DNA of 64,000 nt from Lepus europaeus (taxonomy: Eukaryota > Chordata > Mammalia > Lagomorpha > Leporidae). The stretch lies in NCBI RefSeq assembly GCF_033115175.1, contig NC_084838.1, positions 67,486,468 through 67,550,467 on the forward strand, in the 5' to 3' direction. The notes below the pieces were generated by a model. The model did no database searches. It saw nothing but the letters and a program-made list of their open reading frames with translations, and was not told the DNA's origin. A program made the position numbers and the translations under genes. Of the stretch, positions 22,346 to 34,475 are shown in pieces; positions within the stretch are counted from its first letter, which is position 1; every line of letters starts with the position of its first letter.

Positions 22346-22943
22346 GCTTATGTATTAATGTCCAGGCACACAGGAAGCTCAATAAATGGCTATCCAATAT
22401 TGTTTGTGTAGTAAGTACTACATAATTTCAAATAACCATATGTTCCTCTTAGTTTTATTTTCCTTATGGGATCACACATTTGTTCTTTCACTTGGCAAAT
22501 ATTTACAAAGATCCAAATACTCTGCTGGACATTGTCCTGGAATTGAACACTATATTAAAACCATGAATTAAAGCAAATAATGAATTGGTTCAATACTAGT
22601 TCCCAACCCTCTCTTCTTCTTTGGCTTATAAACTCCAGAGGCTTTTTTCTTGTTCTGGTTCTTAGAATAGTGTTTCTTTCACTGCAGTGACCACACAGTA
22701 GTGACTCTACATAACATTTGCCAAGCTAGATTAGTTTCTATGTGGATCATACTTAACCTATGACATTGAATAGTTCTAACCCTCCAGTCATTTGTTGGTA
22801 GCAAAGTTATCTGAGGAAATCTAAGAATAATGATTTTCCAAGGAACAATTGGATTTTAGAGTTGGAGTTATATCTTCAAACAGTTCCTTAACCCTGCACC
22901 CTGCTTCTAACATATGGAAAGAGTGTATGTAAGGGAGGAAGGG
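22346..22943. other. Unassigned sequence
   Basis: No recognisable gene or repeat. Confidence 0.45.
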
Positions 22944-23273
22944 ATGAGTATTGTGGCTCAGTGGGTTATGCTACCCTGAAACACTGGCATCTCACATAAG
23001 TGCTGGTTCAAATCCCATCTGCTCCACTTCCAATCCAGCTCCCTGTTAATGTGCCTGGGAAAACAGCACATGATGACCCAAGTTCTTGGGCCCCTGCCAC
23101 CCAGCTGGAATGCCTGGATGGAGTTCCAGGCTCCTGGCTTCAGTCTGGCCTAGCCCTGGCCATTGCAGCCATCTAGGGGAGTAAACCAGTTGATAGAAGT
23201 TTTGTGAGTTTGTGTGTGTATATGTGTGTGTGCTTCCCTCTAACTCTGCCTTTTAAATAAACAAGTATTTAAA
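22944..23273 (+). mobile_element. C-repeat SINE (CSINE)
   Basis: Sense CSINE of older type: 'gtattgtggctcagtgggtt', 'gctggttcaaatccc', 'gtgaccaagttcttggg'-like body and 'ctctgccttttaaataaaca'. Part of its CT-rich region has become a (TG)n tract near 23206-23232. Confidence 0.92.
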
Positions 23274-23299
23274 AGAAAAATATATAGATTACAGGATGG

Positions 23300-23632
23300 G
23301 GGCTGGGCCAGTGTTGTGGTGTAGTGGGTAAAGGCTTCACCTGCAAGGCCAGCATCCCATATGGGTTCATGTCCCGGCTGCTCCACTTCTGATCCAGCTC
23401 CCTGCTAATGGCCTGGGAAAAAGCAGATAAAGATAGTCCAAGACTTGGACCCCTGCCACCCGCTGGGAGACCCAGATGAAGCTCCTGATTCCTGCCATCA
23501 GGCTGGCCCAGCCCCGGCCATTGGCCATTGTGGCCAATTGGGGAGTGAAACACCTGATGGAAGATCTCTCTGTCTTCCCTTTCTCTTTGTAACTCTGACT
23601 TTCAAATAAGTAAATAAATCATCTAAAAAGAA
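23300..23632 (+). mobile_element. C-repeat SINE (CSINE)
   Basis: Sense CSINE immediately downstream of another in the same orientation: 'gccagtgttgtggtgtagtg', 'ctgatccagctccctgctaa' and 'gactttcaaataagtaaata'. Body diverged. Confidence 0.92.
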
Positions 23633-25390
23633 ACAATATGGGGATGAGAAGGTGGGTTATAAAGAAGTAAGCAAAGCTAGTGCTTTTGAAAAATTATTAG
23701 GTAGGGTGATGATCAGGTAGGGGAAGGACTCTAAAACGTGACCAAAGTGTAGCTCACATACGTACTGTAGGGAGAGAGCCCATAGGTGTGGACTCACGTG
23801 TTGTTGCAAACATTCTCTGAGATTTAGATTAAGAGGTTTTTCACCAATTTCCTATCATCTGTTCCCAAGTTCCATTTTAAACTCTACTCTTTTATGACAT
23901 TTCTTATCACATTTTCTCATTTCTTATCTTGTGATATCATATCTATTCCAAAGAATCCTCACCATAAAAAATAAAATTTAATAAAGGTACATTTGTGCTG
24001 TTTTCCTTCTCTCCAGAAGAAGTGTTTGGGAAACAAATTTCTCAGCCCAAACCTCTGAAATAAAACTTTGGACTAGGACCCTGGTGAACTCACAGTCTTT
24101 CGCTAGATCCCAGTTGGCCCATGACTTAGCAGCATCAGCCTCCATTGGATCCCTGTGGTGCCATGGGCAGACCACTCAAAACTGGACACTACTTTTAAGG
24201 AAATGGTGGAGCAAACTCAGCAACACCCACCCAAAATGTTCACAGTTTAAAAAACTGCTGGGAAAAAGGGTTATGGGACGAGCAAAGAAAGCACAGTCTT
24301 TTATGAGCTATATCATTGCTAGTAAGGTTAAACTAGATCAGACAAAGGAGATATACTAGAAAGTGGAAGCTAAAATTTCTTAGAGTTGAAAACATCTTCT
24401 TTAAGATAGGATTGGATATTAGTGTTTAGGTTTTAACATTATATTCATTAAGGTTAAATGACTATATCTAAATAAGTGTGATATGACTAAGCTACAAATA
24501 AATAAATGCCTATTGAAACTGAAGAGAAATCAGAATGAGTCTAAACGAAATTCCTAGCAACCTTCATTATTTTCTCTACTCCATTTTACAATTGGATTCA
24601 GAGTTCTGAGCTTAAGGAAATAATATGAGGATATGATTGAAGTAATAATCATCAGGAGAGCTGGTTTGTACTTTTTTTTTTCCTGCCAACAAACTAGTTG
24701 AATGTTCTTAGAAAGGACACTTAATTACTATGATTTGTTTTCCTTCTCTGCCAAATGAATGGGTTAACCTAGACACATTTTAAGATTCTTTCAGACTTTG
24801 AAATATTAAAAATGGATGGTTAATTTGTTTTAGGAAAGAGCTTATTAATATGTGTTTTACAGAGCCCTTGTTTGTTTTACAGGATGTTAATGGGAGTTAC
24901 AAGGGGAAAAATGTTCTGTTGCTGAAACAAGTATGGGAAAGGCAGAGTTAAGCAAGGTGAATCACATTTCTTTCAGGATATTTCTGACCCATCAATGTGT
25001 AAATATGTCTCCTGTGACCATTCATTCCATTGACAGCTATTTATTGAGTGCTTGCTATGCATCAAATACTAAGGGCAAAATCTCTGAGATATACCCTAGT
25101 AATTTCTGAAACTATAGATGGGACTTTGTATGTGGAGCTTGGTGGGAATGATATTGTAGAGAAAAGGTTCATTTCAAATCTGACAGCACTTTTTCTTCAA
25201 AGATGGAGAGCAAACCATTTTCAAAGAAGAATTTTGAAGACAAATCTCTTCATAAATTTGGAAGGGATAAATGAGATTTGGGATAAAGCTAATATTCTCT
25301 GAAATGGAGACATTTGCCATAATAAGGAGCTAATAGATCTGTATAATATAAAAAATATCACCATTGTTGTTAACAATTAAATGATATTGG
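23633..25390. other. Unassigned sequence
   Basis: No recognisable gene or repeat. Frames of up to 91 codons near 24084-24359 and 25048-25302 show no domain or splice evidence that I can support. Confidence 0.4.
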
Positions 25391-25553
25391 GGATGGTATT
25401 GTGGCATAGCAGGTTAAGCCACTGCCTGCAAAGCTGGCATCCCATATGAGTGCTGGTTCAAGTCCTGGCTGCTCCACTTCCAATCCAGTTCCCTGTTAAT
25501 ATACCTGGGAAAGCAGTAGAGGATGGCCTAAGTGCTTGGGTCCCTGCCATCCA
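25391..25553 (+). mobile_element. C-repeat SINE lacking its 3' half
   Basis: Sense CSINE 5' half ('atggtattgtggcatagcag', 'gctggttcaagtcctggctg', 'agtgcttgggtccctgcc'). It stops at 25553 without the gaacca block, CT-rich part or tail. LINE-driven insertion normally truncates the 5' side, so a later deletion or rearrangement is likely. A TTG/CTG-rich stretch follows. Confidence 0.85.
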
Positions 25554-26438
25554 GAGGAGTTTGTTGTTACTGTTGCTGTTGTTATTTTCACTTTGTTCAT
25601 CTCTTTCATTAGTCTGGTCCTGTAAAGTTGAGGCTCAGACTCTAGTAAGGGAGATATCATTAAACCCTTTTCTTTGTTGGATATGAGTTTATCTCTACAA
25701 TATGAAATCAGGATGTGAGTTCTCCAACACTTCCAATATTTCAATATAGAGTGTACACAATAAATGCTTCATATGAAATGTATTAAAATTTGCATTCCAA
25801 AGTCATTGCCCTTCTAGGTTTGTGTAAAACAGACAAATCTCTTACAACACAATTCCCAGGTGATGCTTCTGCAAAGACGATTTGGAAAGCCTTGCATATG
25901 GAGAGGATTGAGTCCGGGGATTATGAGAACATAATGGCCTGTCTTCAGTTTCTCTCCCCACCACTTCACCCACCACCACACTGAAATGTTTTTCTATTGT
26001 GCCTTATTCTGTATGTCAGTCTTTTCTGAGCATGGATATTGCTACGTTGAGAAAGTGACAGGATAGTAATGGGCCAAAATCTGAGGAAAGGCAGTGTAAG
26101 GATACAGAGCTGCAGCTTGGAGAAGATGCTTGGATGGAGCAAGGAGGGAACTGCAGAGAATAAAGGCAGAAATCTGGTATCAGATAGCTAATGAGCATGA
26201 CAAGGTCAACCAGGATATGTCTGTGGCAAATGTACACATGCTTCAGAGATTCTCAGAAAAACCTAAGGAGTAGAATCAGAGAATGACTAGATTTATTTGA
26301 TTAGGTCAGATGGAGGGTTAGACTATTGCTAATTGAGCACCAAAGGAAAATGTAATCTGAGGACCAGAGAAGTCAGAACTCTTGAATTAAAGAAATGTTT
26401 GCTCATAAACAGTAAATAAAGAAAAAGAAGCATAGGAT
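25554..26438. other. Unassigned sequence
   Basis: No recognisable gene or repeat beyond a short (TTG)n-like run at about 25557-25587. Confidence 0.4.
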
Positions 26439-26452
26439 GACAGTCCCTTTTT

Positions 26453-26753
26453 TTTTTTTTTTTTTTTTGACAAATAGAGTTAGACAGTGAGAGAGAGAGA
26501 CAGAGAGAAAGGTTCACCCCCCAAATGGCCACTACAGCTGGAGCTGCGCCAATCTGAAGCCAAGAGCCAGGTGCTTTTTCCTGGTCTCCCATGTGGGTGC
26601 ATGGTCCAAGCACTTGAGCCATCCTCCACTGCCCTCCCGGGCCACAGCAGAGAGCTGAACTGGAAGAAGAGCAGGCAGGACAGAATCCGGCGCCCATATG
26701 GGATGCTGGTGCCGCAGCTGGAGGATTATCCAAGTGAGCCATGGTGCCGATCC
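26453..26753 (-). mobile_element. C-repeat SINE (CSINE)
   Basis: Antisense CSINE with a long T-run, 'gacaaatagagttagacagt', 'agctgaactggaagaagagc' and 'gaggattatccaagtgagcc'. TSD with one mismatch: tgacagtccctttt (26439-26452) and tgacagtccatttt (26754-26767). Confidence 0.95.
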
Positions 26754-26767
26754 TGACAGTCCATTTT

Positions 26768-29089
26768 TGAACTACATCATCACAGCTACCATAGAAGGCA
26801 AATTGTCACAGTATTCACTGGTACTGATTAAGAAGTTGAGACCTAATTTGAACTAGCGTCTAAATCCACAATATTGGTATAAAGTAGAGCTTGCTTGAGA
26901 AATAAGATATTTTATTCCAAATGTTCCTGTCTACCTATATATCATCTTCTGTCAAATCAAAAGGCAATGCTGGTAAATGTTGGAATTTACAAATTATCTT
27001 GGCACTTGTTGCCATCACCTATTGAGATTTTTTTAGTTTGCACCTGCTAGTGATGAAATTACTTTCCCCAGTGTCTTTTCCATTGTAGCCAGGTCTGTGA
27101 TAGATATACTTTATTACTTTATAAGGATCCCGAGAGACTCTTCTGTTCATGGAAACAAATGAGGGAAGTAGAACATAATGCACAAGGAAGTGGTTCTGGG
27201 ACTTCATGACCCAATGAAACCTGCACAGATTATTAAACAATTTCAAGTGACTTCAGCATGACATGGAGCCTCTAGGGAACAATAGGATCATTGTCACCAC
27301 TGTCCCAGTGGAAGAAGTGGGATGATTTGAGTGCTCTCTAGTTCTCCAAGAAAATGAGAAGGGAAAGGAAGCAAAAGGTGTTTATTTGCTTGGGCCACTG
27401 GGCCCACACAGAGACTGTGAAATCTCAAGGGTATCACTGGTATAGATATGTTTTCACCATACATTTGCTTTGTAGAATAGCCGAGAATCCCAGAACAACA
27501 GTTGCGATGTTCCTACATAGGAATAGTCCGGCCATTAAAAGTAAAGTTCTGCTAATTCTCCTGCATATGCTGCCCTACATATTCATCAGCTCATTAATCT
27601 GTTTACATTGCTTAAATAAAAGCTATGTAATTTTAGGATATACCAGTAGCAGGCACAAGGGCTCAGTAATTCTGCTGTCACAAATAACTCTAAATGTGAG
27701 TGTTATAGAACAATCAAAATGGTTTCCCTGTGCCTGCTAATGCATTCATTACAGGTTGGCTGTGCCTTCTTCTCCAAGTCATCCTTACTCAGGGACCAAA
27801 GATGATGGAATTCCATCATGTGAAATTTCATAGGTCAATGAGGCAGACAGAAAGGGAGGTGGAGAATCATGCATGTTAAATTGCATTTCACTGGTATTTC
27901 CTTGCCTGAAGAAAATCAAATGGTCTCAACTAACATCAAGGGGTTGGGAAGTGAAATCCTCTCCTGAGCACGGAATCAGGGGGGAAGAATATGTCAGGGA
28001 TAAATAGGAATGTCTGCTTGAAATGTTGATACGTGCGACTCTACAAAAAGACTATTAATTTGATCCAGTGCACCACAACCCAGGAATGATCTCAAAGTGT
28101 GTTCTTTTCAACTCAAGATTTTCTGAGATGGCAGTTCAAATCCTTGGGCAAAAAAATAACATTGCAAGGGAATAACTCTGCCTTCTACTGACCCCAGAAA
28201 CATCTTTGACAGCATTTCATACACCGGCTATTCGCCACCACTCCTCAACTGAAGATGAGACACAGTGGCTATGTCAAAATGTAAAATCACTAGTTCTTAT
28301 CATAACATACAAAAGGATTCCCTCTATTTTTTTTTAAATCTCAGACTCATATGTGAACTTCATTTCATCCTGATCCTTTCTCTGCAAATAGGGATCAATG
28401 ATCCAAGGAGGTTCAGAGATAAGAGTGAGAGTGCTCATCTCAATTAAAAGATTTTTGTAGCTGATGTTGCATCGCTTATCTGTCATTCAAAATTTTCCAA
28501 ATCAGAGTAGAAATAGTTTCACTGGAAGGAATGATTGACTATTTATCCACTGAAGTTAAGACCCCCTCCCCTCCTTTTACCTTCAATGAAAGCAAGGTTT
28601 CATATGAGGCTACTATGGAAATGACTCAGGATATTGGGTTGAACAGTAGAGCAATGGCTTCATCCCCTATGGCACATCTTATATTTTATCCTCATTGATT
28701 GAAGAGCATAAATAAATATATATAAAACATACTAAGTCATGGTTGGTGCCAAAATGTTCTTAACCCCAAGAGTTTCTAGGAGTGCCAAAATTCTCTACAT
28801 CTCTGGCATTGCACGCAATATTGTTTGTGTATATGTGTACATGTATTCTGTGTAGCTTAGCTTTCACCAATTTCTGAAAGCAATCAGGATTCATAAAATA
28901 CAAAGAATCTTAGCAGAAAGATAAAGAAGAGGTTTGGGATTTTAGAACTAGAAGGGATTTTAAAATAGTGAAATTTTTATGCTCCTTATACAAATGCTCT
29001 GTTCAATGACCTAACTGCACAAAGTTACCTGTATTTTAAGAAATAATAAAGTAAATATATAACAAAAGATACATATTTATCTGTTGGAG
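26768..29089. other. Long unassigned stretch
   Basis: More than 2 kb with no repeat or gene I can recognise. A 128-codon frame lies at 27354-27740, but it has no recognisable domain, no acceptor-donor framing and low CpG. The stretch could hold conserved non-coding elements, which needs a multi-species alignment. Confidence 0.4.
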
Positions 29090-29430
29090 TCATTCTGAAC
29101 ACTTTCCTTTACCTCACAATCCACATCCAAAATCTGCCCAGTCCCATTGTTTTTCATTCGATATCCCTTCAAGGAAGCTGATCTCATACTCCATCGTTTT
29201 CTCACCCTCCTTCATCTGGAAAGTTGTTTCTCATCTTTTAAAATCCTATTTACAAAGTCAACTCACTTATAAAATCTTTCCTGACCAGCCCTTTATTTTT
29301 GCATTCCATGGCACTTTCCCACAATTTGTATAACTATTATCACATGTTCCAGTGAATACTTATTTTCATATCATATCATTTCTCCAATATTACCATTGTT
29401 TCTTCCTTGGCAGGGGTAATATCACTTCTC
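29090..29430 (+). mobile_element. L2 LINE 3' end
   Basis: Sense L2: 'ctcaccctccttcatctgga', 'aatctttcctgaccagccct', 'ttcccacaatttgtataact', a typical L2 3' region order ('...cttccctgaccac...ttgtaattatt'). Confidence 0.6.
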
Positions 29431-30305
29431 CCAGTGGCCAAGCTAAAACTTTCAGAGGCACTTGGTGAAAATGTGCTATGAATCTGAAAAATAACATTTT
29501 GGATATGAGAAGGAAAGAAATGTAGTATCTGTTACCAAGAGGATAACGTTATGATAGGGAGAGATCTTCCCAAAGAATAATTGTGATATCACTTAAATAA
29601 AAACTAGATATATATACACATTTTATATCTGTATTTCTATCTATGTAGAACCCATTATTTCTTTTGTACATATTGCAGGCATTAGGGTACATCCTGATAA
29701 CCTGGACCATTAGTTACATGAACTTATTTCTAAGCCCATTTTCAGAAGTCAGGTTTATACATATTAAAAAAAAGGAGATTAGAATTCAAGGATCTCAGAT
29801 AGGAATGGTAGTTTTTGGTGTAATTGAATGTCAGCTATCATTATCCATTAAAATTCTTTAAAATATCCTCTTAAAATCTATTTCATTCTCAAATTCTCAT
29901 CTCATGTTTTGTGCTTTGTTTTTCTCTGGGATTTTTCTACATTTCTAGGGGTAGGAGAGCGAGAGACTGCTGAATCCCTATGGCTATTCATAGTCCTGAT
30001 TTTGTGCTTCAATTAAATTGCTATACTCTGTGGAACAAAATTGTATTGAAGGTTTGTGAATCACTAAGGTAGGTTTATCACTGTAGTAATGATATTATGT
30101 GGAGAAACAGAACCAATAAGACATAGGAATATACTCCTAGATAGACATAGGTAATAGGTAATGCTTACAGATACATAACGAGAGGGAGGGAGGAAAGGAG
30201 AGAGTGAGCGAGCCAGCGAGCAATTGGATGGGCCAATTTCTTAAATCTCAATCTCTCTTTCTGTCACTCCATTGCGCACTAAGAATTTATTTTAAGAAAT
30301 TGGTT
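29431..30305. other. Unassigned sequence
   Basis: No gene. A short GA-rich run lies at about 30180-30220 ('gagggagggaggaaaggaga'). Confidence 0.4.
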
Positions 30306-30611
30306 CGGGGGTGGCATTGTGATGCAGCAGATTAAGCTGCTGCTTGTGATGCCAGCCTCCCATGTAAGTACCGGTTGGAGGCCAGGCTGCTCCACTTCCA
30401 AACCAACTCCCTGCTAGCGTGCCTGACAGAGCAGCAGAAGACAGTGTGAATGCTTGGGCCCCTGCCACCCATATGGGAAACCTAGATAGAGTTCCAAGCT
30501 CCTAGCTTTGGCTTGTCTCAGTCCTGGCTGATGATGCCATTTGGGGAGTGAACCAATGGATGAATGATCTGTCTCTCCCTCTGCCTGTCACTCTGCCTTT
30601 CAAAAAATACC
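30306..30611 (+). mobile_element. C-repeat SINE (CSINE)
   Basis: Sense CSINE: 'gtggcattgtgatgcagcag', 'attaagctgctgcttgtgat', 'ggcccctgccacccatatgg', 'cactctgcctttcaaaaaat'. Diverged, with a short tail. Confidence 0.92.
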
Positions 30612-30704
30612 TTCACAGCAACTTCCAAACTAGTGTTTCACCATTTTCTGGTACCGAGATCTAGCCAAACTGACTCACACAAGTCATCATCACACATTTT
30701 AACA

Positions 30705-30965
30705 CACAGCTGTGGACTGAGGGGTTAAGAGCACAGACCCTGGAGACAGACTTCCTGGTTTCTTTATTCTGACCCTGCACTTCCAGGCTGTGTGACCTTG
30801 CACAAATATTTACGCTCTCTGTGTCTCAATTTTATTACCTTAAAGATTGGGATAAATCAGAGTATTGCACTGTGGGGATTATATGAGTTAAAACATGCAA
30901 AGCATTTTTGAATAATGTCTGACACACTGTAAAACCCATAAAGACTGTCAGCTACAATTATTTTT
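30705..30965 (+). mobile_element. MIR SINE, nearly full length
   Basis: Sense MIR: 'gaggggttaagagcacagac' (tRNA-like 5' part), 'ctgtgtgaccttgcacaaat' (core), then 'gattatatgagttaaaacat' and the LINE-2-like end near 30945. Confidence 0.88.
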
Positions 30966-31124
30966 TGGTATTTTAGCAGACACCTCTTACCTAAGATAAT
31001 TTAGTGTTCATACTGTGATATGGATAACAAATCACTCATTACACAACTTATGTTGCAACCCACTTCCTACAAGCTTGCTTGCTTCTCATTCTCCCTGTTC
31101 ATCTAAGTACACTCCCAACTTATT

Positions 31125-31410
31125 CCAGTGTTTAACCAAGTGTCACCTGGAGCCAATTGCATCAGAATGACCTGGGGGATTATCATAAAGGGTGATTACT
31201 TCAAGTTCCCTGTACTAAGTCAAACTCCATATATAAGATTCAGGAATACATACTCTTATTAAGCGCCCAAGAATCCTTATAGTAAATAAGGTTGGAATAC
31301 TATTCATCTAGTTGTCTGAGCAGAGAATCACTCCAGCCTTGCTCCAGACATATTAAATCAAAATCTTTGGGTAGGACCTGGATTCAGGTGAGAACCACTG
31401 ATTCACTGGC
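31125..31410 (+). mobile_element. MER5A-like hAT relics
   Basis: Pieces resembling MER5-type elements: 'gtcacctggagccaattgca', 'cagaatgacctgggggatta', then 'agaatccttatagtaaataa' and, after a gap, 'tctttgggtaggacctggat' with 'gtgagaaccactgattcac'. Possibly two fragments. Confidence 0.45.
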
Positions 31411-32082
31411 AAAGTCCCAATTCAGATCTAGCTCTGTATTCCTTCCATGACATACAAATCACTTATTTCTTCAGAAAAAAATGGCATACAAAATCTGTTT
31501 CCTTAGGTACAATTCCTGCTTTAAAATATTATTTCCCTTTTTTCACCTGTTGCTTTTTATCATACTTTTTTTTTTTAAAAAAAGAAGTGCTTTCCCAGGG
31601 TTTCCCTGGCTGCATGCAGTTCTAAAGACTACTCACACGTTTTTCTAGCTCCTTGTCTCTTCCAAATATTAGTGGCAGACTTTACATCTCTGGTGATTCA
31701 TGAAGTTTGCCCAGCTAAAGCCTGGCATTGTATGAGGTCTGACTGGGGGCTGTATGATCTTCTCATTTGAGAGCAGGGGGCATTAATCGCATACCCAATC
31801 CACTGCAAGTAACCACCTGGGTTTCTTTCCAATGGAAGATCAAGATGTCCTTGGGGACCTGGAGACTGACAGTAACTAAGGTCAAGTGTTGACAAAGGAA
31901 TTCAGTGGGGTTTGGTTTTGAAACTCCACTGGGTTAAACACTTTTATAACTTCACAATCTTCACACACTTATATTGAACGAAAGGAACTGGTTCTATCTT
32001 TCAAATATGAACCATGTTGTTTGGTATAACTTGTTTTGTTGGTGATTCTATTTTTGATTTTTAATGCAATTATTTTTTTCTT
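31411..32082. other. Unassigned sequence
   Basis: No recognisable gene or repeat. Confidence 0.4.
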
Positions 32083-32099
32083 AAAATATGTGAGCTACT

Positions 32100-32421
32100 T
32101 CAACAGGCTAATCCTCCGCCTTGCGGCGCCGGCACACCGGGTTCTAGTCCCGGTCGGGGCACCGATCCTGTCCCGGTTGCCCCTCTTCCAGGCCAGCTCT
32201 CTGCTGTGGCCAGGGAGTGCAGTGGAGGATGGCCCAAGTCCTTGGGCCCTGCACCCCATGGGAGACCAGGAGAAGCACCTGGCTCCTGCCATCGGATCAG
32301 CGCGGTGCGCCGGCCGCAGCGCGCTACCGCGGCGGCCATTGGAGGGTGAACCAACGGCAAAAGGAAGACCTTTCTCTCTGTCTCTCTCTCACTGTCCACT
32401 CTGCCTGTCAAAAAAAAAAAA
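32100..32421 (+). mobile_element. Young-type SINE, 5'-truncated
   Basis: Sense young-type CSINE beginning at 'tcaacaggctaatcctccgc', so the first 15-20 bases, including the start of the A-box region, are absent. A perfect 17-bp TSD, aaaatatgtgagctact, lies at 32083-32099 and 32422-32438, so the loss happened during insertion. Confidence 0.96.
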
Positions 32422-32438
32422 AAAATATGTGAGCTACT

Positions 32439-32844
32439 GAAACTTAAGGTGGAAATCATTTTCCAGGATTACAGATGGTTTCTGTAATAGCCACCAAAGC
32501 TATCACAAAGGAGCTAGTTTACAAGCTTCATCCTGAATTTCTCAGTCTTTCTCCCTCTGAGCTTCATGCGAATCAAGAGGCAGGATGCAAAAACAAAAAG
32601 GGTTCTACCTACCAGCTCTACATTGCTCTGCTCAATAGGGATTGCAGTAGGAAATTTGAAATTTCAGATGAAGACACTGAGGTCTAGAGAGGTCAATAGT
32701 CAACTTGACTCATTTCACCCATAGACTCAGAATCCCATTCAAGAATCTCTATATATTATGTGTATTTCATTTCCTATATAATAGCTACTCCAAGATTTCT
32801 CTTTCCATACCTATCTTCTCTTCTGAGCTTCAGATACTAATACT
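32439..32844. other. Mostly unassigned; possible MIR scrap
   Basis: No gene. 'cagatgaagacactgaggtc' and 'tagagaggtcaa' near 32666-32698 suggest a small antisense MIR fragment. Confidence 0.35.
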
Positions 32845-33135
32845 AGCATTGTGTTATAGCGAGTTAAGCAGCTGCCTGTGATGCTGGCATCCCATATGGG
32901 CACAAGTTAGCACACACACCTGGGAAGGAAGTGGAAGATAGCCCAAGACCTTGGGCCCTTGCACCTCTGTGGGAGATTTGGAAGAAGCTCCTGGCTCCTG
33001 GATTTGGCCTTGCCCAGCCCTAGCCATTGTAGCCACTTGGAGAGTGAGCCAGTAAACGGGATATCACTCTTTCTGTGTGTCTTTCGCTCTATAACTCTGC
33101 TTTTCAAATAAATATAAATTTTTAATTTAAAAAAA
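32845..33135 (+). mobile_element. C-repeat SINE with internal deletion
   Basis: Sense CSINE. The 5' part ('gagttaagcagctgcctgtg', 'catcccatatgggcaca') passes at about 32910 directly to 'cacctgggaaggaagtggaa', losing roughly 70 bases that normally carry the B-box and the region after it. The 3' part and A-rich tail are present. Confidence 0.9.
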
Positions 33136-33389
33136 GAAAAACAGACAAGATGGAATAATATCCTCTTCTGTAAGAAGAAGGAAAACTGTTATAATGTGGA
33201 GTGACATACTACTCAGATCCCTCTGTAGGGACTGCACTGCGATTCTCCTATATCTTTTCTGTATAGCAAAGTCTTAGTGCTATAACAGAGAACTTTCACA
33301 ATCACTACAGCAAAATGTTTTAGCCTCATTTCTCACTATCCTCTAGGTATATCCGCAGCCTTCTCACAACAGTCTTGTAACTAATGGCA

Positions 33390-33492
33390 GAAACAGACAA
33401 CATACTTCAGGACTCCATTCCTTTGCTCAGGCTGTTTCTTCTGCTTAAAGTGCTCTTCCCATCACAATGCACAAAAACCCTGCTCCTCTGTC
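33390..33492 (+). mobile_element. L2 3' region, left of minisatellite
   Basis: 'cctttgctcaggctgtttct' and 'gcttaaagtgctcttcccat' match the L2 'ctttgcac...tgttccctctgcctggaatgctcttccc' block. The L2 appears to resume after the tandem array. Confidence 0.6.
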
Positions 33493-33918
33493 ATACTCCC
33501 CCTCGTAATACCATATCCCCATCAGAAATCATACCCCCCCATAATACCATTCCCCCATCAGAAACCATACTCCCCCCTCGTAATACCATATCCCCATCAG
33601 AAATCATACTTCCCCCTCATAATACCATTCCCCCATCAGAAATCATACTCCCCCCCTCATAACACCATTTCCCCATCAGAAATCATACTTCCCCCTCATA
33701 ACACCATATCCCCATCAGAAATCATACTCCCCCCTCATAATACCATATCCCCATCAGAAATCATACTCCCCCCTCATAACACCATTTCCCCATCAGAAAT
33801 CATACTTCCCCCTCATAACACCATATCCCCATCAGAAATCAAACTCCCCCCTCATAATACCATATCCCCATCAGAAATCATACTCCCCCCTCATAATACC
33901 ATTTCCCCATCAGAAATC
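33493..33918. repeat. 39-bp minisatellite, about 11 copies
   Basis: Tandem units of 35-40 bp, mostly 39, of the form atact(c/t)ccccctcataa(t/c)accat(a/t)tccccatcagaaatc. The 'ccccatcagaaatc' end is almost invariant; variation lies in C-run length, aata/aaca, and ccatat/ccattt/ccattc. Units 5-7 and 8-10 repeat the same order of three variants, suggesting a three-unit higher-order repeat. It lies inside an L2 relic and creates a 13-residue-periodic chance open frame. Confidence 0.97.
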
Positions 33919-34070
33919 AGGTTATAATCTATGTTTCAGTGACACTTTGTTTATTCCAGGAATTAACCTTAACACTTTGTCTAAAATAGACTGGGAACTT
34001 CCGAAGAGTAAACCTGTAATTTCTCTGCCTTTGGGCATTTAGTACCCAACACACAGTAGCTTGTCAGGTT
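33919..34070 (+). mobile_element. L2 3' end, right of minisatellite
   Basis: 'aatagactgggaacttccga', 'cctttgggcatttagtaccc' and 'aacacacagtag' fit the L2 3' UTR end. This matches the orientation of the fragment to the left of the array. Confidence 0.55.
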
Positions 34071-34459
34071 TTGTGGGACTGGATTGTATTACTGATCGTC
34101 ATATTAGTGACCTGAGATCTGGAGGGCCACTGTAATCTCTGGAGGGCCTGCACTACATAAAGATGAAAGGAGAAAGACTTTGTAAACAATAAGCAAGCAC
34201 ACTCAAAAAGCAGGTGTAATTACATTACACATAAGCTCAATCTTGTTTAAAGACTTAAAGCAAACAGCAGCACAGCATACGGATGCAGCATTCTCTGCCA
34301 CTGCACTGCTAGAGGCTGCAGAATGCCCACCACCTTGTTAAACCCAGAAAGGACCAACCTTGTCCCTCAGCAATACCTGAAAAGGGAATGAGAAAGTCAG
34401 ACACGGTAGGGAGGAGAGGCCAGCTAAATGCAGCTGGAGAAGAACAAACTGGTGCGAAG
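34071..34459. other. Unassigned sequence
   Basis: No recognisable gene or repeat. Confidence 0.4.
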
Positions 34460-34475
34460 AAAAGAGTGTAAGAGG

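Noticed and set aside
27354..27740. 128-codon open frame in non-repeat DNA
   Set aside because: No recognisable family, no exon-type signals and no CpG or codon bias by eye. Frames of this length occur by chance in 64 kb of AT-rich DNA on six frames.
33384..33662. A 92-codon frame with a 13-residue repeat (N-T-I-S-P-S-E-I type)
   Set aside because: It is the translation of the 39-bp minisatellite; units of 35, 38 and 40 bp break the frame and there is no promoter or splice evidence.
33493..33918. Regular repeat spacing that could suggest a CRISPR array
   Set aside because: The units are contiguous, with no unique spacers, and the DNA is plainly mammalian.
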